Source: Polyangiaceae bacterium (GTDB lineage: Bacteria; Myxococcota; Polyangia; Polyangiales; Polyangiaceae). From it: a stretch of DNA of 24,113 nt. Where the stretch lies: assembly GCA_025936205.1 (NCBI GenBank), contig JAICTU010000073.1, forward strand, positions 1 to 24,113, read 5' to 3'. Position 1 is the first letter of the stretch. Each line of letters starts with the position of its first letter. Under the pieces are notes generated by a model, which saw only the letters and a program-made list of their open reading frames with translations, was not told where the DNA came from and did no database searches. This document shows positions 14,457 to 22,320 of the stretch, piece after piece. The translations under genes and the position numbers were made by a program.

Positions 14457-15512
14457 TCACTCTGAGGCGACGATGGCCGTGTGGTCTTCGGCCAGGTAGC
14501 GCTTCAGCACGGCCAAGCTCGCCTCGGGCCGCTCGCCGAACATCGTGTGCCCGGCATCGTCGATCACCGCCAGCTCGGCGTTGGCGAACAAGCCGAGGTT
14601 CTGGCGCTGTACTTCGGGCCCGATCACGCTGTTGCAATGACCGGCCACGAACAGCACCTTGTGCGGGAAGCGCTTGGCCTTGACGCTCACCAGGTCGCGT
14701 TTGAAGCGCCCGTCTTCCATCGCGGCCTTCACGACGGCGCGAAACGCGCGCGACCCCTCACGCCAGAGCGGATCATAGGCGCTGTGCGGATCGGAGCCGC
14801 AGTAATAGCCGGCAAAGGGCTGCCCCGGCACGCTCAGACCGAGCACCTGGCGCGTGAAGAAGTCGCGCCGCGCATCCGCGTCGGGGCCGTAGACGTGCAG
14901 CGACTCGATCCAGGAGCGCCACACCCCTTCCAGCAGCGCCCAGGATGCCGGGGGCTGACCGTGGTTGATCTGTTCGTACCAGCGATTGCCTTGTTCGGCT
15001 GTCAGGAACGCGGGCTCCGCGAGCACCACATGGCTGACCGTGTCCGGATAGCGCTCCAGGTAGGCCGCTGCCAGCATCGCGCCCCAGGAGTGACCGATCA
15101 GGCGCACCGGGGTATGCGGACTCGTCGCGCCCACGATCGAGTGCAGATCCTCCACGAACTGATCGACGTTCAGCTGCTCGTCGGGTACGCGCGGAGAGAG
15201 GCCCGATCCGCGCTGGTCGTAGAAGACCAGCTGGTAGTCGTCGCTCAGGGGCTGGAGCGGCAAGAGCGAGCGGTAGTCTCCGCCCGGGCCGCCGTGCAAC
15301 ACGATCACCACGGGGCGCGTCGGCAGCCCGAACACCTCCAGGTGATAGCGATAACCGGCGATGCTCCGGCTGGGCAGCGCGGGATCATCCGTGGTCGTCG
15401 CGGGCACCACGAACTGCCCCGCGAATCCCAGATAGGACCCCACGAAGGCGATCGTCCCGACGGCCACCAGACCGCCGACGCTCACGCTCAGCCATTTCGT
15501 GATCCGTTTCAT
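14457..15512 (-). CDS. Membrane-anchored alpha/beta hydrolase, proline iminopeptidase-like (S33)
   Basis: A 351-residue alpha/beta hydrolase with an N-terminal hydrophobic helix (about residues 8-30) that is either a signal peptide or anchor, placing the enzyme outside the cytoplasm. The oxyanion motif HGGPG (73-77), FYDQRGSG (97-104), nucleophile elbow GHSWG with Ser142, and DAGH with His322 match prolyl aminopeptidase/S33 enzymes. At the usual acid position the sequence reads GHCNSVIGPE (291-300), so the canonical Asp is absent; Glu300 or another residue may serve. Its substrate could be a peptide or a small ester/amide. ATG 15512 is chosen over upstream in-frame Mets at 15536 and 15575 since it directly precedes the basic n-region; a TAGAAT at 15565-15570 would also place transcription start downstream of 15575. 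Confidence 0.86.
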   Translation of the reverse strand: MKRITKWLSVSVGGLVAVGTIAFVGSYLGFAGQFVVPATTTDDPALPSRSIAGYRYHLEVFGLPTRPVVIVLHGGPGGDYRSLLPLQPLSDDYQLVFYDQRGSGLSPRVPDEQLNVDQFVEDLHSIVGATSPHTPVRLIGHSWGAMLAAAYLERYPDTVSHVVLAEPAFLTAEQGNRWYEQINHGQPPASWALLEGVWRSWIESLHVYGPDADARRDFFTRQVLGLSVPGQPFAGYYCGSDPHSAYDPLWREGSRAFRAVVKAAMEDGRFKRDLVSVKAKRFPHKVLFVAGHCNSVIGPEVQRQNLGLFANAELAVIDDAGHTMFGERPEASLAVLKRYLAEDHTAIVASE

Positions 15513-15564
15513 GGGAGTATCCCGCGGAAGAAGCATGGACCCCTGCGGGGCACCACGCCTCACA

Positions 15565-15570
15565 ATTCTA
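15565..15570 (-). promoter_or_regulatory. Candidate -10 element for the alpha/beta hydrolase gene
   Basis: On the minus strand TAGAAT (five of six bases of the sigma70 -10 consensus) lies in a short AT-rich patch about 53 bases before ATG 15512. No good -35 is found 17 bases upstream (CTGCCC), so the call is tentative. Confidence 0.35.
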
Positions 15571-15706
15571 GCCAATTTTCCCAGCCGGGGCAGCTCCCGT
15601 GCCCGGGTGCCGAGCTATGACATGTGGCGCCATGGGTGTTTGTTCAGTCCGGGTCCCCATTTCAAAGGCCGTGGACTTTGCGCGTCGATCGAGCATTGTG
15701 CCGGGC

Positions 15707-16534
15707 ATGAGCGGCAACCCCGCACCATCGCTCGCCTCGCGCTGGCAGCTCCAGGGTTGCCGGGCCCTGGTCACCGGCGGCACGCGCGGCATCGGGCAAG
15801 CGGTTGCAGCAGAATTGCTGGCGCTGGGCGCAGAGGTGTTCGTGGTGGCCCGCGACCCCGAGCGCCTGCAGCGCTGCCTCGGAGAATGGGCGGAAGCCGG
15901 GCACGCCGGCCGTGTTCACGGCTGCGCCGCGGACGTGAGCCTGGACAGCGGACGCGCGCTGCTGCTGGAGCAGCTCGGCGCGCGCTTCCCGGAGCTGGAC
16001 ATCCTGGTCAACAACGTCGGCACGAACCTGCGCAAGGCCACCATGGGCTACAGCGAAGGCGAAGTCCGCCGCATCCTGGACACCAACCTGATCAGCAGCT
16101 TCGAGCTGTGCCGTGGCGCACAGCCGCTGCTGTGTGCCGGCGCGCGCCGCTCCCGGGAGGCTGCGCCGACCGCCACCAGCGCCATCGTGAATGTGGTGTC
16201 GGTGGCGGGCTTGACGCACCTGCGCACCGGCGCGCCCTACGGCATGACCAAGGCGGCCCTGGTGCAGCTGACGCGCAACCTGGCGTGCGAATGGGCGCGC
16301 GACCAGATCCGGGTCAACGCCGTCGCGCCCTGGTACACCTGGACGCCCCTGGCACAGCCAGTGCTAGAGCAAGAGAGTTACCGCAATGCGGTGCTCGAGC
16401 GCACCCCGCTCGGGCGCATCGCGCAGGCCAGCGAGGTCGCGGCAGCGGTGGCCTTCCTGTGCATGCCTGCGGCTTCTTACATCACCGGGCAATGCCTCGC
16501 GGTCGACGGCGGCTTCACCGCCTACGGTTTCTGA
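15707..16534 (+). CDS. Tropinone reductase-like short-chain dehydrogenase/reductase
   Basis: A 275-residue SDR. The N-terminus [19 protein letters not shown] contains the cofactor loop TGGTRGIG (23-30) in the form typical of tropinone reductase-like SDRs. NNVG (102-105), catalytic Ser165, Tyr178 and Lys182 (YGMTK) and the C-terminal [10 protein letters not shown] are all present. The Arg at 27 and Arg at 49 suggest NADPH preference, an inference from related enzymes. It should reduce a carbonyl or oxidise an alcohol on a small molecule; the substrate is unknown. ATG 15707 is chosen because family members begin ~15 residues before the cofactor loop; the frame is open to 15599 without homologous sequence. 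It heads a plus-strand run, with the Cys-rich lipoprotein gene only two bases downstream. Confidence 0.93.
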   Translation: MSGNPAPSLASRWQLQGCRALVTGGTRGIGQAVAAELLALGAEVFVVARDPERLQRCLGEWAEAGHAGRVHGCAADVSLDSGRALLLEQLGARFPELDILVNNVGTNLRKATMGYSEGEVRRILDTNLISSFELCRGAQPLLCAGARRSREAAPTATSAIVNVVSVAGLTHLRTGAPYGMTKAALVQLTRNLACEWARDQIRVNAVAPWYTWTPLAQPVLEQESYRNAVLERTPLGRIAQASEVAAAVAFLCMPAASYITGQCLAVDGGFTAYGF

Positions 16535-16536
16535 TC

Positions 16537-16752
16537 ATGCGTCGACCTGGGAAGCGGAGGAGTCTCTTGCTGCTGAGTGGCCTGCTGCTGCTCGCCTGTC
16601 CGGAGCGCAAGTCGGAGTCTCCGCCGGCTCCGCTTCCCCCGTGCACCCAGGTCGGCCAGCGCTGTGAATTCAGTCCCGGCAAGCTGGGCAGCTGCGTGCA
16701 GCGGGACGACTGCCACGAGCAGAACTGTTTCGTCTGCCAGTCACAGCACTGA
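16537..16752 (+). CDS. Small Cys-rich lipoprotein
   Basis: A 71-residue protein, not recognised as a family. It has a basic start (MRRPGKRR), a Leu-rich core and a lipobox LLLAC with Cys21, a short Pro/Ser spacer, then a tiny module with six cysteines (36, 43, 53, 59, 64, 67) in a C-x6-C-x9-C-x5-C-x4-C-x2-C pattern. A secreted disulfide-stabilised or metal-binding knot is likely; similar C-x-x-x-G-x-x-C headed mini-domains are common in myxobacterial lipoproteins. The ATG lies two bases after the SDR stop, so translation is probably coupled. It is easily overlooked because it sits at the tail of a longer, spurious frame antiphase to the SDR gene. Confidence 0.78.
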   Translation: MRRPGKRRSLLLLSGLLLLACPERKSESPPAPLPPCTQVGQRCEFSPGKLGSCVQRDDCHEQNCFVCQSQH

Positions 16753-16813
16753 CCGCTCACCTTACAGCCTCGCCCGGGCTCGCCCCCTTGTTTGGCTCGA
16801 GCCATACTGGAGC

Positions 16814-17296
16814 ATGAGCGAAGGGAAACCACCGGCTCGAGTGCGGCGCTCGTTGAACGTGGAGCCATTGCCCCTGCCGTCCGCGCTCAAGCTCCGGCCT
16901 TTCCTCGAGTGCTTTGATCGCGGCAACGGTCTGTCCGCGCTGATCCTCGAAGGACGGATCCAGGGCGCTCAGTACCAGGTGAGGATCGACGGGGCGGCGC
17001 CGATCTGCCTGCCCGCGCAGACCGGCCAGGACGAGCACGGGCCTTTCGCCTGGCTGGCCCCGCAGGAGCACCCCGTGGGTAGCCAGCACGCGCTACGCAT
17101 CGACGCCGATGCGCACGACGTGGACTCCAGCCCGGCAGCTCTCAGCTACTTCGAGCTGCCGCGAGACCTGCTGGCGCAGACTGAGGTCGACTACGCCCAG
17201 CGCTGGTACAGCGTGTATTTCAACGCGCTCGGGCTGGTCGACGGCTGCGGCACCGGCGGCCCCCGCTCGCTCGCGCCCGCACGGCTGCCGAGCTGA
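16814..17296 (+). CDS. Hypothetical protein
   Basis: A 160-residue protein I do not recognise. It has no signal peptide or membrane helix and looks mixed alpha/beta: LSALILEGRIQGAQYQVRIDG could be a beta-meander, a QHALRIDAD strand follows, then a helix around DLLAQTEVDYAQRWYSVYF and a Gly/Pro/Ala tail. ATG 16814 is the first start after the lipoprotein gene that avoids a long N-terminal extension; a GGAG abuts it (one base spacing), which is poor, so the true start could differ. It sits 61 bases after the small lipoprotein gene and ~100 bases before the HAD gene, in the same direction as both. Confidence 0.6.
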   Translation: MSEGKPPARVRRSLNVEPLPLPSALKLRPFLECFDRGNGLSALILEGRIQGAQYQVRIDGAAPICLPAQTGQDEHGPFAWLAPQEHPVGSQHALRIDADAHDVDSSPAALSYFELPRDLLAQTEVDYAQRWYSVYFNALGLVDGCGTGGPRSLAPARLPS

Positions 17297-17398
17297 GCTC
17301 ACGGCGAGCGGCAGCTCCAGCCCTGCGGGCAGTGCGCCAGGGCAACAGGTCCCACAGTGCCTGGACGCGGCCAGGCAGGCGACGCTATCAGTTCCCGC

Positions 17399-18181
17399 AT
17401 GCAACCTGCCGCTCAGTTCCCCGCCGCCGCTGCCCGGAGCCTGTCCGGAGTGCTGTTCGACCTCGACGACACGGTGCTCGATCACGGGCGCCTGGGCGTG
17501 GCGGCCCTGAGCGCGCTGTACCGCCTGGCAGAAGCAGGATTGATCCTGGTGGGCGTCACCGGCAGGCCCGCTGGTTGGGGCCAGGTCCTGGCGCGTCAGT
17601 GGCCCGTCTCCGGCATGGTCACGGAGAACGGGATCATTGCACTCGTGCAACGCGAGCGGCGCATGCAGGTGCTGGATCGCGCGAGCCCCGCGGAGCGCGC
17701 CGCGCGCGGTCAGCGGCTCGCGGGGCTCGTGGCCGAGCTGCAGTCACGCTTTCCCGAGTTACAGCCGTCGGACGACATGGGCAGCCGCCTCGCCGACTAC
17801 ACCTTTGACATCGCCGAATCGCGCCAGGTGGACGCGAGCGTCGTGCAAGCGGCCATGGACCTCGCCCGCGAACGGGGAGCGCGCGTGGTGCGCTCCAGCA
17901 TCCATCTGCACCTGTCTTTCGACGGCGACGACAAGGCCAGCGGCGTCTTGCGCTTCCTGCAGCTCGTGCACGGAGTGGACACCAGCGCCGCTCGTCATCG
18001 TTTCGCCTTCATCGGCGACAGCGAAAACGACGCGCCCTGCTTCGGCGCCTTCCAGCACACCTTCGGCGTGGCCAACTTGCGGGGCCGGCCCAGCCTGCTG
18101 CCCGCCTATCGCGCGAGCCAAGCCATGGGCGCCGGCTTCGCCGAGATCGCCCAGGTCATCCTCGACGGCCGCAGCCGTTAG
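17399..18181 (+). CDS. HAD-superfamily IIB hydrolase (mannosyl-3-phosphoglycerate/sucrose phosphatase-like)
   Basis: A 260-residue phosphatase. Motif I FDLDDTVLD gives the nucleophile Asp21 and acid Asp23; motif II Thr54 in GVTGRP; motif III Lys179 in DDKASGV; motif IV GDSENDAP with Asp207 and Asp211. The region between motifs II and III (~100 residues) is the IIB cap, with VTENG marking the IIB class. The closest classes are mannosyl-3-phosphoglycerate, sucrose-phosphate and Cof-like phosphatases; the sugar phosphate cannot be chosen. ATG 17399 puts the Rossmann strand close to the N-terminus; a GTG at 17357 with AGGT ahead would add 14 residues. Its stop TAG overlaps the stop of convergent pheT in the four bases TTAG (18178-18181). 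Confidence 0.88.
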   Translation: MQPAAQFPAAAARSLSGVLFDLDDTVLDHGRLGVAALSALYRLAEAGLILVGVTGRPAGWGQVLARQWPVSGMVTENGIIALVQRERRMQVLDRASPAERAARGQRLAGLVAELQSRFPELQPSDDMGSRLADYTFDIAESRQVDASVVQAAMDLARERGARVVRSSIHLHLSFDGDDKASGVLRFLQLVHGVDTSAARHRFAFIGDSENDAPCFGAFQHTFGVANLRGRPSLLPAYRASQAMGAGFAEIAQVILDGRSR

Positions 18182-20598
18182 CCGTCGCGCAGCTTCGCGC
18201 CGATGGCGCCCAGCTTGCTGTCCAGGCGCTGGAGAAACTTCTGCTCCTCGGTGTCGCTGAGCGTGCGGTCTTCGGCTTGCAAGAGCACGTGGTAGGCGAG
18301 CGACTTCTTGCCAGCGCCGATCACCTCGCCCTGATACACGTCGAACAGCTCGACGCCCTTGCACACCGCGCCCGCCGACTCGCGGATCAGGCTCACGACC
18401 GCCCCGGACTGCACGTTTTCCGCCACGGCCACCGCCACGTCCACCTTGATGCCGGGGAACTTCGGCAGCGGTACATACTTGCGCGTCTGGCGCTGCACGG
18501 CGAGCAGCGCGTCGATCGAGATCTCGCCCAGCGCCACGTCGCTCTGCAGGCGCCCCTTCAGCCCCAGCCGCGCCAGCACCTCCGCCGAAACGACGGCCAG
18601 CGTGGCCACCGCGGGGCCGTCGGCGTGGCGCGCAGCGATGCAGCGCCCAGACTGGCCCCACGTCGGCGCCTCGCCCGCCCCCCACGCGAAGACGGGGCGA
18701 TCGAGCACGCCGAGCACGTCGTTCACCACACCCTGCAGCCGCGCCAGCGCGTTCTGCTGAAAGCCCGCCGGGCCCGTGGGCGCGGGGGCGGCCCAGAGCA
18801 CTGCCACCAGATGCCGCTCCTCGGGCTCGTGACGCGCGCTGAGCTTCTCCGGCAGGTAGCCCTTGCCGACCTCGAACAGGCGCACGACCTCCCGGTGCCG
18901 GCGGTTGGCTTCCAGATTCTTCAGCAAGCTCGGCGCGACGCTGCGGCGCACGCGCGACTCTTGCGCCACTTGCGGGTTTTCGACGGTCGCGTGCGGCAGC
19001 TGCGCCGCGCCCACGATCTCGAGCAACTCGTCGGAATGGAACGAGTAGCTCATCGTCTCGGTGAAGCGCGCCGGACCCGCCAGACGATCCTGGATGCGCC
19101 GCACGAGCCAGCGCCGCTCGTCGTGGGGCGGCGGCTCCACCGGAGCGACCAGGCTGCGTTCGGCGATATTGCCGTAGCCGAAAGAGCGCCCGACCTCTTC
19201 CACCAGGTCGCGCTCGATCGAGATGTCCTTGGTGGCACGGATCGAGGGCACGGCCACGCGGAAGCGGTTGCCTTCCGGCTGCACGCCGAAGCCGAGCCGT
19301 TCCAGGAGCTCGCGGATCTGCGCGTCGGGCAGCGGGCTTCCTAGCGCCGCTCGGACCCGCTCGGGGTCGAGCCCAATCTCTACCTTGCGCGAGGGTGCCG
19401 TGCGCACGTCCGTGAGCGAGAGCGGAAAGCTCACGCCGGGTTGCAGGCTCACGAGCAGGCTCGCGAAATGCGCGGCCGCGATCGGCGGCAGCTCCGGATC
19501 CAGGCTCTTTTCGAAGCGTGCGGAGGAGTCCGTGCGCAGCGCGTGGCGCACGCTGGTGCGGCGCACGGTGGCCGGATCGAAGGTCGCCACTTCGAGCAGC
19601 AGCTTCTGCGTGTCGCCGGTCACCTCACTGTTGGCGCCGCCGATCACGCCTGCCAGCGCGACGCCCTGGCCGCCGGAGCAGATCAGCAGATCTTCGTCGG
19701 AGAGCTCCAGCTTGCGGCCGTCGAGCGCCGTGAAGGCCTGGCCGCGCTGGGCCTTGCGCACCACGATGCCATCCGAGCCCAGCCGTTGGCGATCGAACAC
19801 GTGGTTCGGCTGCCCCAGGTCGAGCATCACGAAGTTCGAGAGATCAACCAGCTGCCCCAGGCTGCGCTGGCCCACCGCCACCAGGAGCGCGCGCAACCAG
19901 AGCGGCGACGGCAGCGGCTGCGCGCCGTCGATGGCCAGCGCCAGGTAGCGGCTGCAAGCCTTGTCTTCGAGCGCGACGGGCACTCCTGCGCCGGTGCCCG
20001 TGCGCGGCAGCGCGGGCTCGAACGGCTTCAGCGGCCGCCGGTAGATGGCCGACAGCTCGCGCGCGATGCCGCGATGGCCCCACAGATCGGGCCGGTGGGT
20101 GAGCGACTTGTTGTCGATGTCGATCACCCAGTCGCCGAGCTCGAGCGCTTCCGCCAGGGTGGCGCCGACGCGCAGCGTGTCCGGCAGCACCCAGATGCCG
20201 GCGCTCTCGCCGGTGAGGCCGATCTCCGACTCCGAGCAGATCATGCCCAGCGAGACCTCGCCGCGGATCTTGGTCTTCTTCAGCTCGCCGATGCCGGGGA
20301 TGGTGGTGCCGGGCAGCGCGACCGCCACGGTCTGGCCCGCCGCCACGTTGCTCGCTCCGCACACGATCGGCAGCGGCTCGGCCTGGCCCACGTCGACCTT
20401 GCACAGGGACAAGCGATCGGCGCCCGGATGCTGCGCGCGCTCGAGCACGCGCCCGACCACGATCTGCCGCGCGTGCGGCAGGAACTCTTCCACGCCCTCC
20501 ACCTCGGCGGTGGAGAGGGTCAGATCGAGAGCGATCTGCTTGGGATCGAGCCCGCTCAGATCGATGTGGCGTCCCAGCCAGCGTAGGGAGATGAGCAT
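18178..20598 (-). CDS. pheT: Phenylalanine--tRNA ligase subunit beta
   Basis: An 806-residue PheRS beta chain, the usual length. It works with PheS in an alpha2beta2 enzyme that charges tRNA-Phe. Domains in order: N-terminal MLISLRWL start, tRNA-binding OB domain (about 40-155, containing RAQHPGADRLSLCKV), B3/B4 editing domain (about 210-370), B5 (about 400-475), the catalytic-like core, and a C-terminal anticodon-binding FDX-ACB domain from roughly 705, beginning PLPKFPGIKVDVAV and containing LFDVYQGEVIGAGKKSLAY. The start ATG is three bases after the pheS stop with GGAG 12 bases ahead, so translational coupling is likely. No defects are seen. The 3' end overlaps the convergent HAD gene by four bases. 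Confidence 0.98.
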   Translation of the reverse strand: MLISLRWLGRHIDLSGLDPKQIALDLTLSTAEVEGVEEFLPHARQIVVGRVLERAQHPGADRLSLCKVDVGQAEPLPIVCGASNVAAGQTVAVALPGTTIPGIGELKKTKIRGEVSLGMICSESEIGLTGESAGIWVLPDTLRVGATLAEALELGDWVIDIDNKSLTHRPDLWGHRGIARELSAIYRRPLKPFEPALPRTGTGAGVPVALEDKACSRYLALAIDGAQPLPSPLWLRALLVAVGQRSLGQLVDLSNFVMLDLGQPNHVFDRQRLGSDGIVVRKAQRGQAFTALDGRKLELSDEDLLICSGGQGVALAGVIGGANSEVTGDTQKLLLEVATFDPATVRRTSVRHALRTDSSARFEKSLDPELPPIAAAHFASLLVSLQPGVSFPLSLTDVRTAPSRKVEIGLDPERVRAALGSPLPDAQIRELLERLGFGVQPEGNRFRVAVPSIRATKDISIERDLVEEVGRSFGYGNIAERSLVAPVEPPPHDERRWLVRRIQDRLAGPARFTETMSYSFHSDELLEIVGAAQLPHATVENPQVAQESRVRRSVAPSLLKNLEANRRHREVVRLFEVGKGYLPEKLSARHEPEERHLVAVLWAAPAPTGPAGFQQNALARLQGVVNDVLGVLDRPVFAWGAGEAPTWGQSGRCIAARHADGPAVATLAVVSAEVLARLGLKGRLQSDVALGEISIDALLAVQRQTRKYVPLPKFPGIKVDVAVAVAENVQSGAVVSLIRESAGAVCKGVELFDVYQGEVIGAGKKSLAYHVLLQAEDRTLSDTEEQKFLQRLDSKLGAIGAKLRDG

Positions 20599-20601
20599 GA
20601 C

Positions 20602-21666
20602 TTAAAACTGCTCCAGGAAACGCAGGTCAGAGCTCAAGAGCAGCCGCACATCGCTGATGCCAAAGCGCAGCATCACCAGCCGCGACAGGCCGAGCCCGAA
20701 GGCGAAGCCGCTCCACTCGTCCGGATCCACACCGGAGTGGCGCAGCACGTTCGGGTGCACGAGCCCGCAGGGCAAGAGCTCGATCCAGCGCGACTGCTTG
20801 CACACGCTGCAGCCGCTCGTGCAAAACGGGCAGCGCGCGTCCAGCTCGAAGCCCGGCTCGACGAAGGGGAAAAAGCCGGGGCGCAGGCGGATCTCCAGGT
20901 CGCGCCGGAAGATGCCGCGCAGCAGGGTCTTCATCGAGCTGACGAGGTGCGCGACGGACACGCCCTTGTCGATCACCAGCCCCTCCAGCTGGTGAAAGGT
21001 GTGCTCGTGGCTGGCGTCGGTGGCCTCGTTGCGGAACACCTTGCCGGGCGCGATCACGCGCAACGGCGGCTTCAAGCGCTCCATCGCGCGCACCTGCACG
21101 GGCGAGGTGTGGGTGCGCAGCACGAGCCGGCCGGCGCCGCGTAGATAGAACGTATCTTGCGAGTCGCGCGCCGGATGGTCCGGGGGGATGTTCAGCGCCT
21201 CGAAGTTGTGCCAGTCCGTCTCGATCTCGGGCCCGTCCGCGATCTGGTAGCCCATCGACACGAACAGGTCCTCGATCTCGCGCGTGACCTGCGTGATCGG
21301 GTGCAGCGACCCGCGCTCTTCCAGCGGCGGGGGCAGGCTCGGGTCGAAGCTGCCGCCCAGGTTGCGCTCCAGCGCCGCCTTCGTGAGCGCGCTCTCGCGC
21401 GCCGCGAGCTGGTCCGTCAGCTCCTTCTTCAGCCGGTTGACAGCCTGACCGAGCTGCGGGCGCTCGGCGGGCGGCAAGGTGGGCAGGCGCGCGAGCCAGT
21501 TGGCGAGCACGCCGGCCTTGCCCAGGTACTTGCGCTGCAGCTCCGCGAGCTGCTCGAGCTCCGTGCAAGCTCCGATCTCTTCCAGCGCCTGGGCGCGCGT
21601 CGCTTCCAGGGGTTGGGCCTCGCTCGGGGTGCGGGGTGTCCCCGCTGTGATCTTCGTCGCAGTCAT
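20602..21666 (-). CDS. pheS: Phenylalanine--tRNA ligase subunit alpha
   Basis: A 354-residue PheRS alpha chain holding the aminoacylation site. An N-terminal coiled coil (about 20-100) precedes the class II core, with motif 2 FRNEATDASHEHTFHQLEG (211-229) and motif 3 ending GFAFGLGLSRL (320-330); the Ala of GFAF corresponds to the residue that tunes Phe-pocket size in E. coli PheS. The chain carries a four-Cys insert, C279-x2-C282-x3-C286-x2-C289, before RWIELLPCGLVHPNVL. This zinc-knuckle-like version is known from several bacterial lineages and is not unusual. It lies 36 bases after the NUDIX gene and three before pheT. No leader peptide rich in Phe was seen directly upstream. Confidence 0.98.
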   Translation of the reverse strand: MTATKITAGTPRTPSEAQPLEATRAQALEEIGACTELEQLAELQRKYLGKAGVLANWLARLPTLPPAERPQLGQAVNRLKKELTDQLAARESALTKAALERNLGGSFDPSLPPPLEERGSLHPITQVTREIEDLFVSMGYQIADGPEIETDWHNFEALNIPPDHPARDSQDTFYLRGAGRLVLRTHTSPVQVRAMERLKPPLRVIAPGKVFRNEATDASHEHTFHQLEGLVIDKGVSVAHLVSSMKTLLRGIFRRDLEIRLRPGFFPFVEPGFELDARCPFCTSGCSVCKQSRWIELLPCGLVHPNVLRHSGVDPDEWSGFAFGLGLSRLVMLRFGISDVRLLLSSDLRFLEQF

Positions 21667-21702
21667 CGCTCGGGCGCGGGGATGGCCCGCGGGGCAGACG
21701 TA

Positions 21703-22314
21703 CTAGCGCGGTCCAGGGCCGGTGGAAAGCCGGGAATCGTTGACGAGAACACCCCGCGCCCCGAGCAGCGCGCGCACGGGGCGCGCGATCGATTCCTCAT
21801 CATTCAACGCGGCCACCGCCTCCAGCTCGACCCAGCGCGCCGCCTTCACCTCGTCGGAGACGGTGAGCCGGGCCGAACGCGCCGTGAAGGCGTAGCGCAC
21901 ATCGAAGTGAGCGTGCGCCCCTTCCTTCGGGTTCGCCGGGATCGGGTGCACGTCCACGTCGAAGATGCCCGGCTCCCACGACGCCAGCTCGGCCACGCCC
22001 GTTTCTTCCATCACCTCGCGCCGTGCGGCGGCGAGGCAGCTCGCGTCACCGGGCTCGATGTGGCCGCCCGGCTGTAGCCAGCGGCCGAGCTTGGGATGGC
22101 GGATCAGCAGCAAGCGCCGGCGTTCGGGACAGAGCACGAAAGCGCTCGCGGTGAAGTGCCCCGGCTCCAGGTGGGCGCGCGAGAAGGGATCGCCCGGCTG
22201 CTGGAGCAGCGCAACCAGCTGCGCGACCACCCCGCCGCGCTCGGGCTGCCTCCCGGCATAGGACTCGAGCTCCGTGCGCAGGCTCCGGCGCTCGGGGCCG
22301 TCGAGAAGCCGCAT
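21703..22314 (-). CDS. NUDIX hydrolase
   Basis: A 203-residue NUDIX-fold protein. The box reads GHIEPGD..., ending RREVMEETGV (G84 to V107): the catalytic REVMEETG half (Arg99, Glu100, Glu103, Glu104) is intact, while the first Glu of the consensus is Asp90 and one extra residue lies between it and the Arg. This GGH-EPGD form is common in MutT-like proteins, so activity is expected. It should hydrolyse a nucleoside diphosphate linked to some moiety, possibly a house-cleaning role. The first ~50 residues are a helical extension before the fold (FTASAFVLCPERRRLLLI). It sits six bases after the coiled-coil gene stop and 36 before pheS, within one operon. Confidence 0.9.
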   Translation of the reverse strand: MRLLDGPERRSLRTELESYAGRQPERGGVVAQLVALLQQPGDPFSRAHLEPGHFTASAFVLCPERRRLLLIRHPKLGRWLQPGGHIEPGDASCLAAARREVMEETGVAELASWEPGIFDVDVHPIPANPKEGAHAHFDVRYAFTARSARLTVSDEVKAARWVELEAVAALNDEESIARPVRALLGARGVLVNDSRLSTGPGPR

Positions 22315-22320
22315 GACGAC

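Noticed and set aside
15499..16752. 417-residue plus-strand frame overlapping the SDR gene
   Set aside because: Most is out of phase with the well-supported SDR; only its last 71 codons (from 16537) form a real gene.
19441..20586. 381-residue plus-strand frame opposite pheT
   Set aside because: pheT is unmistakable on the other strand; this frame has no motif.
20819..20850. Four-Cys cluster in PheS as a possible novel insertion
   Set aside because: A C-x2-C...C-x2-C insert before the GLVHPNVL segment is known in PheS of several bacterial groups, so it is a variant, not a novelty.
22020..22070. Altered NUDIX box as a sign of inactive enzyme
   Set aside because: The GGH-EPGD form with one extra residue is common in active MutT-like proteins and the REV-EETG half is intact.
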